A stretch of 64,000 bases of DNA from Prochlorococcus marinus str. MIT 1214 (GCF_027359355.1 NZ_CP114777.1:1178001-1242000), one strand, 5' to 3'; counted from the stretch's first letter, positions 23,009 to 34,148 are shown. Program-made: numbers and translations. The notes: a model not told the origin generated them from the sequence alone.

Positions 23009-23908
23009 ATGCAACCCAATAATAAGCCTCTTGTAATAGCCATTATGGGCCCAACGGCTAGTGGAAAAACTGAGCTTGCAATTGATATTGCAGAAAAAAT
23101 CAATTCAAATATTCATAATGTTGATTCTCGCCAAATCTACATTGATATGGATATTGGGACTGCAAAGCCAACAGCAGCACAACAAAAACAAGTAAAACAT
23201 TTTCTCATTGATCTTTGTTTACCATCTGAACCAATCAATCTTCATGATTTTCAATCAATAGCCAGATTGTCTATTGAGAGTGAATTAAAAAAGAGAAAGT
23301 TAACTGTACTTGTAGGCGGTAGTGGCTTATATCTTCAAGCGTTGATTGGTGGACTGAATCCTCCTGCAGTACCACCTCAAAAATTCTTAAGAAATCAACT
23401 TTACAAAATTGACAAAAACGAAAGACATAATTTACTGAAATGTTGCGATCCTTTATCTGCAGAGAGAATACATCCAGAAGACTCAATCAGAACAATTCGA
23501 GCTTTAGAAGTTTTTTATGCCACAGGAAAAATGTTTTCTAAACAAAAAAGCTTGAAAACTAACCCTTGGAAAGTTTTAGAACTTGGATTGAATCCAGACA
23601 ATTTACTCAACAGAATTCAACGAAGGACTGAAAAAATGTATAAAAATGGACTAATGGAGGAAACTGAGGATTTGATTATTAAATACGGAAATGATTTACA
23701 GTTGCTTAAAACCATTGGATATGACGAAGCAAGGTCTATTATTAATGGAAAGATAAACTATGAGGAGGCCCTAGAAATAACAATCAAACGAACATGTCAA
23801 TTAGCCAAAAGACAAAAAACTTGGTTTAGGAATAAGCATAATTCTAAATGGTTAAATGAAAAGAATGAATTATCCGAAGCTTTAACTTCTATCTATGAGT
23901 TTTTCTAG
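23009..23908 (+). CDS. miaA: tRNA dimethylallyltransferase MiaA
   Basis: Adds a dimethylallyl group to A37 of tRNAs that read codons starting with U. P-loop GPTASGKT is at 14-21. The [18 protein letters not shown] segment binds substrate, [14 protein letters not shown] follows, and the C-terminal [12 protein letters not shown] contacts tRNA. Length (299) is normal. Divergent from gyrB. Confidence 0.96.
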   Translation: MQPNNKPLVIAIMGPTASGKTELAIDIAEKINSNIHNVDSRQIYIDMDIGTAKPTAAQQKQVKHFLIDLCLPSEPINLHDFQSIARLSIESELKKRKLTVLVGGSGLYLQALIGGLNPPAVPPQKFLRNQLYKIDKNERHNLLKCCDPLSAERIHPEDSIRTIRALEVFYATGKMFSKQKSLKTNPWKVLELGLNPDNLLNRIQRRTEKMYKNGLMEETEDLIIKYGNDLQLLKTIGYDEARSIINGKINYEEALEITIKRTCQLAKRQKTWFRNKHNSKWLNEKNELSEALTSIYEFF

Positions 23909-23973
23909 GTTGATAAGTTCATATATGCTTAGAATTAGTCAAAAGGTACTTTCCACCTCAATTTAGTTACTGA

Positions 23974-24582
23974 ATGCCACCACGTCCCCGTTTTGATCGC
24001 CGCGCTCCAGAAAGGGAGTTGCCAAACATTAATGAAAGAATCAGCTATTCTGATTTGAGAGTAGTTGACTCGGATGGCACACAACTTGGTGTCATTAGTC
24101 GAGAGGAAGCATTAGAAGTAGCGCAAGACAGGGATCTAGATCTTGTATTAGTAAGTGAGAAGGCTACACCTCCAGTATGCCGAATCATGAATTACGGGAA
24201 ATTTAAGTTTGAGCAAGAAAAAAAAGCAAAAGAAGCGAAGAAAAAATCACATCAGACAGAAGTTAAAGAAGTGAAAATGAGGTACAAAATCGATCAACAT
24301 GATTACCAAGTTCGTATTAGTCAAGCCACCCGATTCTTAAAAGCTGGAGATAAAGTCAAATGTACAGTTATTTTTAGAGGTCGAGAAATTCAACATACTG
24401 CTTTAGCTGAAACTCTTTTAAAACGAATGGCTAAAGATCTTGAAGAGAAAGCAGAAGTTCAACAATCTGCAAAGAGAGAGGGAAGAAATATGATTATGTT
24501 TTTAACTCCCCGTAAAACCCCTTTATTAAAAAAAGAAACAGAGACAACTGAACCCCCAAAAGCCTTGAGAACAATAAATTAA
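23974..24582 (+). CDS. infC: Translation initiation factor IF-3
   Basis: IF-3 keeps the 30S subunit apart and checks start codons. The N-domain contains [18 protein letters not shown], and the C-domain includes [19 protein letters not shown] and [15 protein letters not shown]. The 202-residue form starts with ATG here rather than the autoregulatory AUU known in enterobacteria. A short Thr/Glu/Pro-rich tail follows the core. Confidence 0.97.
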   Translation: MPPRPRFDRRAPERELPNINERISYSDLRVVDSDGTQLGVISREEALEVAQDRDLDLVLVSEKATPPVCRIMNYGKFKFEQEKKAKEAKKKSHQTEVKEVKMRYKIDQHDYQVRISQATRFLKAGDKVKCTVIFRGREIQHTALAETLLKRMAKDLEEKAEVQQSAKREGRNMIMFLTPRKTPLLKKETETTEPPKALRTIN

Positions 24583-24673
24583 ATTAAACAAACTTATTGC
24601 TGGACAAACAAAAAATTGTCACTAGTCATACTATTTATTAATGTAGCCACATTCATACCTGGCATATAAGCAA

Positions 24674-25663
24674 GTGAGATTCCATATACAACAGGAAAGT
24701 GAAATCCCTGCATCCAGTCAATTGTATAACCAAATTTGTTTTGCTATTGCAGCAAGGCATTACCCTCCAGGGCACAGATTGCCAAGTACTAGACAACTTG
24801 CGATGCAAACAGGTTTACACCGAAATACAATAAGCAAAGTATATAGACAACTAGAAACAGATGGAGTCGTTGACGCTATTGCTGGATCAGGTATTTATGT
24901 TCGTGACCAACAAAAACAAAAAGAGGTAAGGAGTAGCCCTCATTCTGTTCGTAAGAAAGGAATCAAAGATGTGGACCATGAGGTAAGAAAAAGTATTGAT
25001 GAACTTTTAAATGCGGGATGTACCTTGCAACAAACGAGAGAACTATTTACTAAAGAAATTGATTGGAGGCTGAGATGTGGCGCCCGCCTACTTGTTAGTA
25101 CACCTAGGGAAGATATAGGGGCATCACTACTTATCGCGGAAGAACTGGCTCCCCATTTAGATGTGCCAGTTGAGGTTGTCCCAATGGAAGAACTAGAAAA
25201 TGTTTTAGAAAGTTCAAGCAAAGGAACAGTAGTAACAAGTAGATATTTCTTGCAACCCTTAGAGGAATTAGCCAAACGTCATCAAGTAAGGGCTGTAGCT
25301 GTAGATTTGAGCGACTTCCAAAAAGAACTAACCATTTTAAAAAAGCTACGTTCTGGCAGTTGTGTAGGAATAGTGAGCATTAGCCCAGGGATACTCAGAG
25401 CGGCAGAGGTTATCTTGCACAGCATGCGCGGCAATGAAATACTTTTGATGACTGCTAATCCTGACGTAGGAAGCAGGCTGATTGCTTTATTGAGAGCTGC
25501 TAGTCACGTGATTTGTGACAGTCCAAGCTTACCTGTTATTGAACATGCCCTGAGGCAAAATAGATCTCAATTAATGAGAATGCCACAAATTCATTGTGCA
25601 CAAAAGTACCTTAGTGACTCTACAATTGAAGAATTAAGCAAAGAGATTGGCCTTCTCGAGTAA
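24674..25663 (+). CDS. GntR-type transcriptional regulator
   Basis: The N-terminal 75 residues form a GntR winged helix (PPGHRLPSTRQLAMQTGLHR, NTISKVYRQLETDGVV and GSGIYV). It is YtrA-like in spacing, but the long C-terminal part (about 90-329) is not an aminotransferase domain and has no obvious ligand-binding fold that I recognise. It starts with GTG at 24674. It precedes cysE by 18 bases, so the two may be co-transcribed. The effector and targets are unknown. Confidence 0.86.
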   Translation: MRFHIQQESEIPASSQLYNQICFAIAARHYPPGHRLPSTRQLAMQTGLHRNTISKVYRQLETDGVVDAIAGSGIYVRDQQKQKEVRSSPHSVRKKGIKDVDHEVRKSIDELLNAGCTLQQTRELFTKEIDWRLRCGARLLVSTPREDIGASLLIAEELAPHLDVPVEVVPMEELENVLESSSKGTVVTSRYFLQPLEELAKRHQVRAVAVDLSDFQKELTILKKLRSGSCVGIVSISPGILRAAEVILHSMRGNEILLMTANPDVGSRLIALLRAASHVICDSPSLPVIEHALRQNRSQLMRMPQIHCAQKYLSDSTIEELSKEIGLLE

Positions 25664-25681
25664 ACATTGCATCTTGAATCA

Positions 25682-26425
25682 ATGTTTCGATCACTAAGAT
25701 CTGATTTTGCAATAATCAAAGAAAGAGATCCAGCCGCGAAGGGATTTTGGGAAATACTCTTTTGCTACCCTGGCTTTCAAGCCTTATCAATGCATAGAAT
25801 TAGCCACAGGCTATGGAACTATAAACTTCCTCTGCTCCCTAGGCTAATTAGTCACATCACTAGATTTTTGACAGGTGTTGAAATACATCCAGGTGCACGG
25901 ATTGGTAAAGGTGTATTTATAGATCATGGAATGGGTGTAGTCATTGGAGAAACAAGTGAAATAGGAGATAGATGCTTGCTATATCAGGGGGTAACTTTAG
26001 GTGGAACTGGAAAAGAAAGCGGAAAAAGACACCCCACTCTTGAAGCAAATGTAGTTGTGGGTGCAGGAGCAAAAGTCCTTGGAGGAATTTACGTAGGAAC
26101 TAATACAAGGATTGGGGCAGGATCAGTTGTAGTTAAAGATGTAGATGCAAATAGCACGGTAGTAGGAATTCCTGGACGAATAGTCCATCAAAGTGGGGTA
26201 AAAATTAATCCTCTAGCTCATTCTGCACTCCCAGATACAGAAGCCAATGTTCTTCGAAATCTTATGGAAAGAATTGATCAATTAGAAAATGATATTTTAG
26301 GCTTACAAGACCTCTTAAGTAATATTAAAACTAATAGAAAAACCAAAGATATTGTTATTGGCGAATCACAAAATTTACGAGATAAAGAAATAATAGAGTT
26401 TATTGGTGATGACTTAAGTGATTAA
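25682..26425 (+). CDS. cysE: Serine O-acetyltransferase
   Basis: Makes O-acetylserine from serine and acetyl-CoA, the first step of cysteine synthesis. The N-terminal helical domain starts MFRSLRSDFAIIKERDPAA. The left-handed beta-helix has hexapeptide repeats (IHPGARIGKG, VFIDHGMGVVIGET, GVTLGGTG, VVVGAGAKVLGG), including the catalytic His segment DHGMG. ATG 25682 is preferred over TTG 25667 by family length. The tail after about residue 200 is longer and more polar than the core. Confidence 0.94.
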   Translation: MFRSLRSDFAIIKERDPAAKGFWEILFCYPGFQALSMHRISHRLWNYKLPLLPRLISHITRFLTGVEIHPGARIGKGVFIDHGMGVVIGETSEIGDRCLLYQGVTLGGTGKESGKRHPTLEANVVVGAGAKVLGGIYVGTNTRIGAGSVVVKDVDANSTVVGIPGRIVHQSGVKINPLAHSALPDTEANVLRNLMERIDQLENDILGLQDLLSNIKTNRKTKDIVIGESQNLRDKEIIEFIGDDLSD

Positions 26426-26458
26426 ATAAGTTAACTTAAATCCTAAAATAAGTATTAT

Positions 26459-27238
26459 TTACAATAGAAAAGGTAATCTCTTACTCTCTATATTAAGCAA
26501 CCTTATTGTAAGACAAACTCCAATACAATTTAACAACATAATTAAGATTGAATTCTCATAATTTATAGAACCACTTATTAAACTAATTCTTACAGGATCT
26601 AAAATCTGATATATAAAATTGATATGTGTAATCCAGCCTAGCGATCCTAAGCTTTCTTTCCGATATAATATTGGAGAAGTCAAAAAAACCAACTGAAGAG
26701 CTATTGGGACTAATTGAGCAATATCATTAAAACGAACACTAACTAGGCATATGAGCACAGGAAACCAATATATAAATATAAATAGATTCAAAAATGGTAA
26801 CCATGAGTAGATTAAGAAATTACTTATTATTGAAAATTTAAAAAAGAGAAAAACAATAAATACTAATACAAATGACTGAATAAAAGTTTGTAATTGAAAA
26901 GACCACTCTTCTAAAGTATAAAAAATAGGTTTAAGATTTAAATTCTTGATATTTGAGGAATTATGTGAAAAAAGATAAGGTGAATTAGAAATTGAAGAAC
27001 TAATTGTATTCCAAATCACCAAACCAAAGCCTAAATATATAAAATATGATTTGAAGTCATCCACTGAAAAAACTGTGCCATAGACAACCCCTAGAGTTCC
27101 TATGGACAAAAGATTTGATAACCCCAGCCAAAAACTACCAAGTGTCGTTCTAGCAAATCTTGCTCTTGACCTCGAGGTAGCTGTATACCACCATGCTTTT
27201 CTAGTTTTAAAAGCAAATTTAAAATTATCCAATAACAT
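26459..27238 (-). CDS. ABC-2 permease for surface polysaccharide export (Wzm-like)
   Basis: About 259 residues with six hydrophobic helices and the ABC-2 pattern seen in O-antigen and teichoic-acid exporters: a short cytoplasmic start (YTATSRSRARFARTTLG, then SFWLGL), and a late PILYRKES loop. The ATG at 27238 overlaps the ATPase gene by 14 bases; the frame extends to 27283, but that would lie fully inside the ATPase gene. It forms the membrane half of the transporter with the ATPase upstream. It lies downstream of, and convergent with, cysE. Confidence 0.85.
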   Translation of the reverse strand: MLLDNFKFAFKTRKAWWYTATSRSRARFARTTLGSFWLGLSNLLSIGTLGVVYGTVFSVDDFKSYFIYLGFGLVIWNTISSSISNSPYLFSHNSSNIKNLNLKPIFYTLEEWSFQLQTFIQSFVLVFIVFLFFKFSIISNFLIYSWLPFLNLFIFIYWFPVLICLVSVRFNDIAQLVPIALQLVFLTSPILYRKESLGSLGWITHINFIYQILDPVRISLISGSINYENSILIMLLNCIGVCLTIRLLNIESKRLPFLL

Positions 27239-28598
27239 TTTTACGATAATAATCATGGGTATGATAATAATTGAGGGCGGCATCTAAAGGACCATCAAAT
27301 GCAATTGATCCGTGACTAAAAACAATACCTCTGTTACAAAATTGTTTTAAAAGTTCTTCAGAATGGCTAGCTAAAAACAAAGTCGCAGCTGATTCCATAA
27401 ATTGCTTCATTCTCTCTTCAGCCCTATCACAAAAGTCTGCATCACCAGTACCAAAGCCTTCATCAATTGCCAAACAATCATGAGGACTTGAAGTAAGAAT
27501 TGAAAAAATTAATCTTGCCGACATACCCTCACTGTAGGTTTTTATTGGTAGAGAGATATATGAGCCAAGTCCTGAAAAATCTATTATTTCATTTAAAAAA
27601 CATTCAAAGCCATCGAGGCAATGATTTTGAAGTAAATAATGTGCTTTACAAGCATCGATTCCTGAGAGTTCTGAACTAGTCAAAAAAGTCTTTTGAAGCA
27701 TAGGATAAACATCTACTAAAATTTTTATATCTCCACTAGTAGGCGTATAAATACCAGAAATCAATCTTAAAAAACTACTTTTACCAGAGCCATTATGACC
27801 AATCAGGCCAACACGCTCTCCCTTCATAATAGTTAAACTAATATTTTTTAGAGCAATAACATTAGTTTTATTTTTAGACTGATCCAAAGTCCCACCAGTA
27901 ATATTAATAACTTGTTTCGCAACTTTCTTTGTTAAAGATCTATTCTCTAAATAATAGATTGGAATAGAAAGAGAAATATCTTGAATTTCTATAGCTGGCT
28001 TAGTCAGTATCTTGATACCAGAATCAAATAATGAATTAATAAAGTCATTTATATGCTCATTTGAGACTTTTTTAGTTATATTCGTTAGAAAAATAGTTAC
28101 TCTATTAAATATTTCTCCTGAGATCCAGGGAGATATTGAATCAGGCTTATAGAGATTAACAAGAGTAATGCTCTTACTAATTTCTTTAGTAAATAGCTCT
28201 GAAGCAAAAATTCTATTATTCAAAATACTGATATCTTGTTTTTCTTGCTCAAGATTCACAGAATAAAATTTATCTTTTGAATAAAGTAAATTATGTACAA
28301 TATCAGATATTTTATAATCTTTACTATTAATCATTTTCTTCCAATAATTTAAACCATCAAAATCAGCTTTTCTACCAAAAAGATTTAAATATAACTTATT
28401 AATTTTAAAATCAAAAGTTTTCTCATGAGCTATATATTTTATATATTCATCTTGCTTAGAAAGTTCATTAGATATTTCCCTTAAGCTTATTGATTGATTA
28501 GATTGAGAAAGCCAATAATTAATTCCAGATGGATCTCCAGGTCTTCCAAAATATGCTAAATATAATTTTTGCAAATCATTAGAATCAAAATTTATCAT
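27225..28598 (-). CDS. Wzt-like polysaccharide ABC ATPase fused to two DUF4214-type repeats
   Basis: A 457-residue protein. The N-terminus has two DUF4214-type repeats: LYLAYFGRPGDPSGINYW (12-29) and LYLNLFGRKADFDGLNYW (69-86). The C-terminal half is an ATPase with Walker A GHNGSGKS (267-274), the polysaccharide-exporter signature YSEGM (355-359) in place of LSGGQ, Walker B CLAIDEGFGTGD (375-386) and H-loop His412. The protein ends soon after the ATPase, so the C-terminal carbohydrate-binding domain of many Wzt proteins is missing. The extra N-terminal domain may take over glycan recognition (inference). Confidence 0.9.
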   Translation of the reverse strand: MINFDSNDLQKLYLAYFGRPGDPSGINYWLSQSNQSISLREISNELSKQDEYIKYIAHEKTFDFKINKLYLNLFGRKADFDGLNYWKKMINSKDYKISDIVHNLLYSKDKFYSVNLEQEKQDISILNNRIFASELFTKEISKSITLVNLYKPDSISPWISGEIFNRVTIFLTNITKKVSNEHINDFINSLFDSGIKILTKPAIEIQDISLSIPIYYLENRSLTKKVAKQVINITGGTLDQSKNKTNVIALKNISLTIMKGERVGLIGHNGSGKSSFLRLISGIYTPTSGDIKILVDVYPMLQKTFLTSSELSGIDACKAHYLLQNHCLDGFECFLNEIIDFSGLGSYISLPIKTYSEGMSARLIFSILTSSPHDCLAIDEGFGTGDADFCDRAEERMKQFMESAATLFLASHSEELLKQFCNRGIVFSHGSIAFDGPLDAALNYYHTHDYYRKNVIG

Positions 28599-28621
28599 AT
28601 GACTAAATTAGATCTCTTAAA

Positions 28622-31459
28622 TTATGCTTCTACTTTCTTTTGCGCTGGCTGAAACATAAACATAGAGTAAATTACATTTCTTCTCATATTTATCATCATA
28701 TCTAAAAACATATCATATCCTTCATTTTTATATTCGATTAGAGGATCTTTTTGCCCATAGCCTCTTAATCCCACAGATTCTCGAAGTGAGTCCATTGATT
28801 GCAAATGCTCTCTCCAAAGAGTATCAAGTTGCTGAAGGATAAAAAACCTTTCAGCTTGTCGCATAATTCCTGGATGCGTCTGTTCTACTTGAGCTTCTTT
28901 CAGATCGTAAGCATTTCTTAACTGCTCTTTTAAAAAATCTTTTAATTCATTTTTATTTAATCCCAATAAATCCTCACTTTTTAAATCAGCTAATAAATAT
29001 ATAAATTCTTTCACTTTAGATACTAAATTCGTCAGGTCCCACTCTTCGGGTGGCAAGTCTTCATTAACATATGCTTCAACAATTTCTTCCATAGTTCTTT
29101 GACCATATCCAATAACTTGAAGTTTCAACTCTCTACCGTCTAGAACTCTTCTTCTCTCTGAATAAACAGCTTTTCTTTGATTATTCATTACTTCGTCATA
29201 TTCAAATATTTGTTTTCTAATATCATAATAATACGTTTCTACTTTTTTTTGAGCTCCTTCTAAAGAACGAGTAAGCATTCCTGACTCAATAGGCATATCT
29301 TCTTCAACCCTAAAAGCATTCATAAGACCTGCGACTCTATCCCCTCCAAAAATACGCAGTAAATTATCTTCTAAAGATAAAAAGAAACGAGTACTTCCTA
29401 GATCACCTTGTCTACCAGCTCTACCTCTTAACTGATTGTCAACTCTCCTTGATTCATGTCTCTCAGTACCAATAACATGCAAGCCTCCTGCTTCTCGAAC
29501 AGTTTTTTCTTCTTGACTAATTACTAATTCATATTCATTTTTAATGGTGTTAATTACTGATCTCAAAGATGCAATGTTTTGATCTTCAGTGGGTGCTTTT
29601 TCAGCAGCTGTTGAAATCAAATCATCTAATTCAATTGAGCTAATAGCTCGATCTCCGAATTCCTTAACAAGATTTGAAGCCAATAAAGCCAGTTCGCTAT
29701 CAGCTTCTTCAGTTAAAGAAGCTGGGAAAATATTTCTTAATAGTTGTTTTTGTTTATTATCAATATTCTTAGTCTTCTTCTCTCCAGATTTAAATCCAGA
29801 TGCATCTGATTGCGCATTTCTTTGTAATGGCAATGGAGGAGAATGGCCATCTTCAGGCTTAACTAATCGAGGATGAAGAATCTCTTTAACTTTTAATCTA
29901 GCCATATAATCACTATTACCTCCAAGAATAATATCCGTACCTCTTCCAGCCATATTCGTAGCAATTGTGACTGCTCCCAATCTGCCTGCTTGAGCAACTA
30001 TTTCTGCTTCTCTTTCAACATTCTCAGGTTTTGCATTTAACAAATTATGAGGTACTTCCTCCTCAGATAATAACGAACTTAATAATTCACTCTTTTCAAC
30101 ACTAGTTGTTCCTACTAAAACTGGCCGACCTTCTCTATGAATTAATGCTGTTTCTTTAGCGACAGCCCTCCATTTTGCTTGCTCTGTTTTAAAGACTTGA
30201 TCAACCCAATCTTGTCTAGAGATTTTTCTATTTGTTGGGATAGCAGTTGTTTCAAGCTTATATGTTTTTTCAAATTCAACTTCTTCAGTTTTTGCGGTCC
30301 CAGTCATTCCAGATAAACGCGGGTATAACAAGAAAAAATTTTGATAAGTTATGGAAGCTAAAGTTTGAGTCTCAGATTGAATATCAAGATCTTCTTTAGC
30401 CTCTATTGCTTGATGTTGGCCATCACTCCAGCGTCTACCAGGCATTACTCTGCCTGTAAATTCATCTACAATTACCGCCTCTTTATTACGAATAATATAA
30501 TTAACATCTTTAATAAAAAGCTCTTTTGCTTTCAGTGCATTAGTAATAAAATGAGCCCATGGATCTTTTGGATCAAATAAATCATTGACATTTAATAGTT
30601 TCTCAGTTTTAGCAAATCCTTCGTCAGTCAAGATACAACTTCTTTGTTTTTCATCTACTTCATAATCTCCTTCAGGGTCAATACCATCTTTCCCTGTTTC
30701 CGCTGCTCTAATTAAATCTTCTACAACTTTTGCAGCTCGACGATATTTCTCTTGTGGCCTATCAACTTGTCCTGAAATAATCAAAGGTGTTCTTGCTTCA
30801 TCAATCAAAATTGAATCAACTTCATCAATCACACAAAAATTAAAATTTCTTTGAACGACTTCTGATATATCTGCAGCCATATTATCCCTTAAATAATCAA
30901 AACCAAGTTCAGAATTAGTAGCATAGGTAATATCACATGAATAATTTTTTTTCCTTTGAATAGGATTCATATCTTGTTGAATCAATCCAACACTTAATCC
31001 AAGGAAACGATGAACCTGCCCCATCCACTCAGCGTCTCTTCGCGCTAAGTAATCATTAACTGTGACGATATGAACCCCTTCAGAAGTCAATGCATTCAAA
31101 TAACTAGGTAATGTTGAGACAAGAGTTTTACCTTCGCCTGTCTTCATCTCTGCAATCTGACCTTCATGTAAAACCATACCCCCAACTAATTGCACATCAA
31201 AATGACGCATATTTAATACTCTTTTTGATGCTTCACGTACAACCGCAAATGCCTCTGGCAATAATTCATCCAACAAATTACGCTGGTCTTTTTTTGATGA
31301 AACTTTATCTAGCTTTTCGCGAAATTCATATGTCTTCCTTTTTAGATCGTGGTCAGACAAAGAAATCAAATCTTGCTCTAAAAGATTTATATCAGTTATT
31401 AATGGTGTAAATCTTTTAAGCTTCCTAGCATTAGGGTCTCCCAATAGGTTTTTAAGCAT
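28622..31459 (-). CDS. secA: Protein translocase ATPase SecA
   Basis: The ATP-driven motor of the Sec pathway. Walker A KTGEGKT is at 106-112, the DEVDS motif is present, [12 protein letters not shown] and [13 protein letters not shown] mark the second nucleotide domain, and [10 protein letters not shown] is intact. At 945 residues it contains a long Ser/Lys/Glu-rich insertion (about 540-650), as I recall in cyanobacterial SecA, and lacks the Cys-rich C-terminal zinc tail. A core gene flanked on both sides by envelope-island genes. Confidence 0.97.
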   Translation of the reverse strand: MLKNLLGDPNARKLKRFTPLITDINLLEQDLISLSDHDLKRKTYEFREKLDKVSSKKDQRNLLDELLPEAFAVVREASKRVLNMRHFDVQLVGGMVLHEGQIAEMKTGEGKTLVSTLPSYLNALTSEGVHIVTVNDYLARRDAEWMGQVHRFLGLSVGLIQQDMNPIQRKKNYSCDITYATNSELGFDYLRDNMAADISEVVQRNFNFCVIDEVDSILIDEARTPLIISGQVDRPQEKYRRAAKVVEDLIRAAETGKDGIDPEGDYEVDEKQRSCILTDEGFAKTEKLLNVNDLFDPKDPWAHFITNALKAKELFIKDVNYIIRNKEAVIVDEFTGRVMPGRRWSDGQHQAIEAKEDLDIQSETQTLASITYQNFFLLYPRLSGMTGTAKTEEVEFEKTYKLETTAIPTNRKISRQDWVDQVFKTEQAKWRAVAKETALIHREGRPVLVGTTSVEKSELLSSLLSEEEVPHNLLNAKPENVEREAEIVAQAGRLGAVTIATNMAGRGTDIILGGNSDYMARLKVKEILHPRLVKPEDGHSPPLPLQRNAQSDASGFKSGEKKTKNIDNKQKQLLRNIFPASLTEEADSELALLASNLVKEFGDRAISSIELDDLISTAAEKAPTEDQNIASLRSVINTIKNEYELVISQEEKTVREAGGLHVIGTERHESRRVDNQLRGRAGRQGDLGSTRFFLSLEDNLLRIFGGDRVAGLMNAFRVEEDMPIESGMLTRSLEGAQKKVETYYYDIRKQIFEYDEVMNNQRKAVYSERRRVLDGRELKLQVIGYGQRTMEEIVEAYVNEDLPPEEWDLTNLVSKVKEFIYLLADLKSEDLLGLNKNELKDFLKEQLRNAYDLKEAQVEQTHPGIMRQAERFFILQQLDTLWREHLQSMDSLRESVGLRGYGQKDPLIEYKNEGYDMFLDMMINMRRNVIYSMFMFQPAQKKVEA

Positions 31460-31763
31460 TCAAAGTTTTACTAAACTCATCTAATATAGCTTAACAGTTC
31501 AATAATCACTGATTTTTGATTTGCAATAAGCATAATCATATAAAAAGTTTATTTTAGAAATCAAAAATCTTTATTTAAAGGATAGAAATAAACAAAATTA
31601 AAAAGATTTTAGATAGGATAAAGATCATCAAGTAAACGCATCACCACAGAGGCTTATTATATACAATCATAAATCAAATAAAGTCCAAAAGGTTATTTGA
31701 TTACATCAATAACTTAGATAGAAGCTGTCAGTGAAGTAAACTTAACGACAAAATACAGCTGAC
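31460..31763. other. Divergent intergenic region between secA and gmd
   Basis: About 300 bases of very AT-rich sequence with no open frame of note. It must hold the promoters of secA (leftward) and of the gmd/metalloprotease genes (rightward). A 12-base perfect inverted repeat is present, GATTTTTGATTT at 31511-31522 and its complement at 31558-31569, with a 35-base spacer. It could be an operator or chance in such AT-rich DNA. Confidence 0.5.
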
Positions 31764-32849
31764 ATGAGCAAACAGAAAATCGCTCTGATAACAGGAATTA
31801 ATGGGCAGGATGGAAGTTATCTCACCGAGTTACTGCTAGATAAAGGATATATTGTTCATGGACTAATTAGAAGATCTAGTGTTGGCAATAGATCGCGAAT
31901 TAATCATTTGATAGAGAAAGAAGAAAATAAAAATGAACTAATTCTTCATGATGGTGATCTTACTGATAGTAGCAATATAGTAAGAATAATTAAAGAAATA
32001 TCTCCTGACGAAATATATAATTTAGGTGCGCAAAGTCATGTAGCTGTAAGTTTTAACTCACCAGAATATACTGCACAAACAGATGCACTTGGACCTTTAA
32101 GAATCCTAGAAGCTATTAGGATTCTGGGATTACAAAAGAGAACAAAGGTTTATCAAGCCAGTACTTCAGAATTGTATGGATTAGTTCAAGAAATTCCTCA
32201 AACCGAGCAAACACCCTTTTATCCAAGAAGTCCTTACGGTGTAGCTAAATTATATGCATATTGGATTACTGTAAATTACAGGGAATCTTATGATATTTTT
32301 GCATGTAATGGTATTTTATTTAATCATGAGTCTCCAAGAAGAGGTGAAACCTTTGTCACTAGAAAAATAACAAAAGCGCTAACAAGAATACATTTATCAC
32401 TTCAAAAATATCTATATATAGGTAATCTTGATTCCAAAAGAGATTGGGGTCATGCCAGGGATTACGTTGAAATGCAATGGTTAATGTTACAACAAGAAAA
32501 ACCTGATGACTATGTAATAGCTACTGGCCAAGAAGCATCTGTTAGAGACTTTATAGAATTATCAGCAAAACAATTAAATTGGGGTGGAATACAATGGGAA
32601 GGAATCGGCTTAGATGAAATTGGAAGAAGAAAAGATAATGGTGAAGTTGTAATAAGAGTGAACCCCAAGTTCTTTAGGCCATCAGAAGTGGATCAACTTC
32701 TGGGCGATCCATCCAAAGCATATTCAAAGTTAGGATGGCAACCTAAAGTATCATTAAAGGATTTAATATTGGAAATGATAGAGAGTGATCTAAAAACAGG
32801 CCAGATTGAAAAGAAGAACTTAGAACAATCCTTGAAAATTTTATCGTGA
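31764..32849 (+). CDS. gmd: GDP-mannose 4,6-dehydratase (canonical copy)
   Basis: A 361-residue short-chain dehydrogenase that converts GDP-mannose to GDP-4-keto-6-deoxymannose, the precursor of fucose, rhamnose and perosamine. NAD(P)-binding GINGQDG is at 11-17, SRINHL and GDLTDSSN follow, and the catalytic set TSELYG (Thr134, Glu136) plus YGVAK (Tyr158, Lys162) is intact. [17 protein letters not shown] is a strong family signature. No GDP-fucose synthase partner (WcaG/fcl) is seen in the window. It is the most canonical of three Gmd-type genes here. Confidence 0.95.
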   Translation: MSKQKIALITGINGQDGSYLTELLLDKGYIVHGLIRRSSVGNRSRINHLIEKEENKNELILHDGDLTDSSNIVRIIKEISPDEIYNLGAQSHVAVSFNSPEYTAQTDALGPLRILEAIRILGLQKRTKVYQASTSELYGLVQEIPQTEQTPFYPRSPYGVAKLYAYWITVNYRESYDIFACNGILFNHESPRRGETFVTRKITKALTRIHLSLQKYLYIGNLDSKRDWGHARDYVEMQWLMLQQEKPDDYVIATGQEASVRDFIELSAKQLNWGGIQWEGIGLDEIGRRKDNGEVVIRVNPKFFRPSEVDQLLGDPSKAYSKLGWQPKVSLKDLILEMIESDLKTGQIEKKNLEQSLKILS

Positions 32850-32886
32850 GACAAATAAGTAATATGTATTTTGAGGCCATAAAAAA

Positions 32887-34062
32887 ATGGCACTAACATT
32901 TAGTGGAATCGTAAATCCTGAACTAATCAGTCATACCCAAAATACCATTGGAAATAATGAGACTCTCACTTTCTATATTGACAAATCACGAGGCTGGTCA
33001 TCTCTTGACATGTTCAGTCAATCTATTAATGGTTCTATAACTTCTAATAAAGTCAATATTTTTAATATTGGTCATGATCTACCAGAACAGGAGTTTATAC
33101 AAAATGTCTTCAATAAATTAGACCCAATAATAGATATCGACTTCCAAGAGATGTCACATAACAACGGGTCTATGTTAGATATCTACCATGTTAATTACTC
33201 TTCACAGTTTACTCAAAATACTGTTGGTCAAGCAATCTCTCAACAATCAGAAGCAGGATACTGGTGGGAGATCACATGGAGAAAGAATCCAAGCTCCGAA
33301 GAAAGAAATAGCAACTCGAAATACAACACAATTATTCACGAAATCGGACACTCTCTTGGATTAGGCCACCCATTCAATGACCCCTTCAACGAATTGTGGA
33401 GTTCTGAAGATACTGTAATGTCCTACAACAAAGGTCCCAATGGATGGGATACGTGGTTCTCAAATCATGACTTGAATGCATTAATAAGTATTTGGGGACG
33501 AGAAAATGACTTTGGATATATAAACTACGAAAAAAATAGCAATGAATATAAATACAAAAAGACAACGAATAATACTTACTCCATCAAAACAGAAATTGGT
33601 CTAGAAAATATAACAAATATTGATACACTAAATTTTAAAGATAAATCTCTCAATGTAAAAAAAGATATAATAGGTGTATTTAATCTAATCAGCGAAAAAG
33701 ATAATATAACTGGCAAAATATATAGATTATATAATGCAGCTTTTGGGAGATTTCCTGATAAAGAAGGTTTAGAATACTGGATAGAAACAAATTCTAAAAA
33801 TCAAGATACATTCCGTGATACAGCAAATTCTTTTATCAATTCAATAGAATTCCTCAATTTATATGGGCATCAATCAAGCGATTCTGAATATATTACTAAT
33901 CTATATAATAATATTTTAAATAGATCACCAGATAATGCTGGCTTTAATTATTGGCAAAGTCAGATAGCTAACGGGTATGAAGATAGAAGTGAATTACTAA
34001 TGGGATTTTCAGAATCATTAGAAAATAAATCAATATTTTCTAATGAGACAAACATTTTTTAA
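32887..34062 (+). CDS. M10-like zinc metalloprotease with C-terminal DUF4214-type repeats
   Basis: A 391-residue predicted metzincin protease. The zinc site HEIGHSLGLGH is at 151-161 and the Met-turn VMSY at 177-180, followed by DLNALISIWG as in serralysin-type enzymes. It has no N-terminal Sec signal. The C-terminal RTX roll of serralysins is missing; instead two DUF4214-type repeats (LYNAAFGRFPDKEGLEYW at 281-298 and LYNNILNRSPDNAGFNYW at 339-356) end the protein. Lying 86 bases before the type I secretion cassette, it may be a substrate of that exporter. Possible roles are trimming of surface proteins or digestion of external protein (inference). Confidence 0.86.
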   Translation: MALTFSGIVNPELISHTQNTIGNNETLTFYIDKSRGWSSLDMFSQSINGSITSNKVNIFNIGHDLPEQEFIQNVFNKLDPIIDIDFQEMSHNNGSMLDIYHVNYSSQFTQNTVGQAISQQSEAGYWWEITWRKNPSSEERNSNSKYNTIIHEIGHSLGLGHPFNDPFNELWSSEDTVMSYNKGPNGWDTWFSNHDLNALISIWGRENDFGYINYEKNSNEYKYKKTTNNTYSIKTEIGLENITNIDTLNFKDKSLNVKKDIIGVFNLISEKDNITGKIYRLYNAAFGRFPDKEGLEYWIETNSKNQDTFRDTANSFINSIEFLNLYGHQSSDSEYITNLYNNILNRSPDNAGFNYWQSQIANGYEDRSELLMGFSESLENKSIFSNETNIF

Positions 34063-34148
34063 TCTATTCATAAAAATAAAAAAATTTAAAAATACATTGA
34101 AAAACCGCTATTCTTTAGTGTATAGTAAATTCCTATTGCAAAAAAAAA

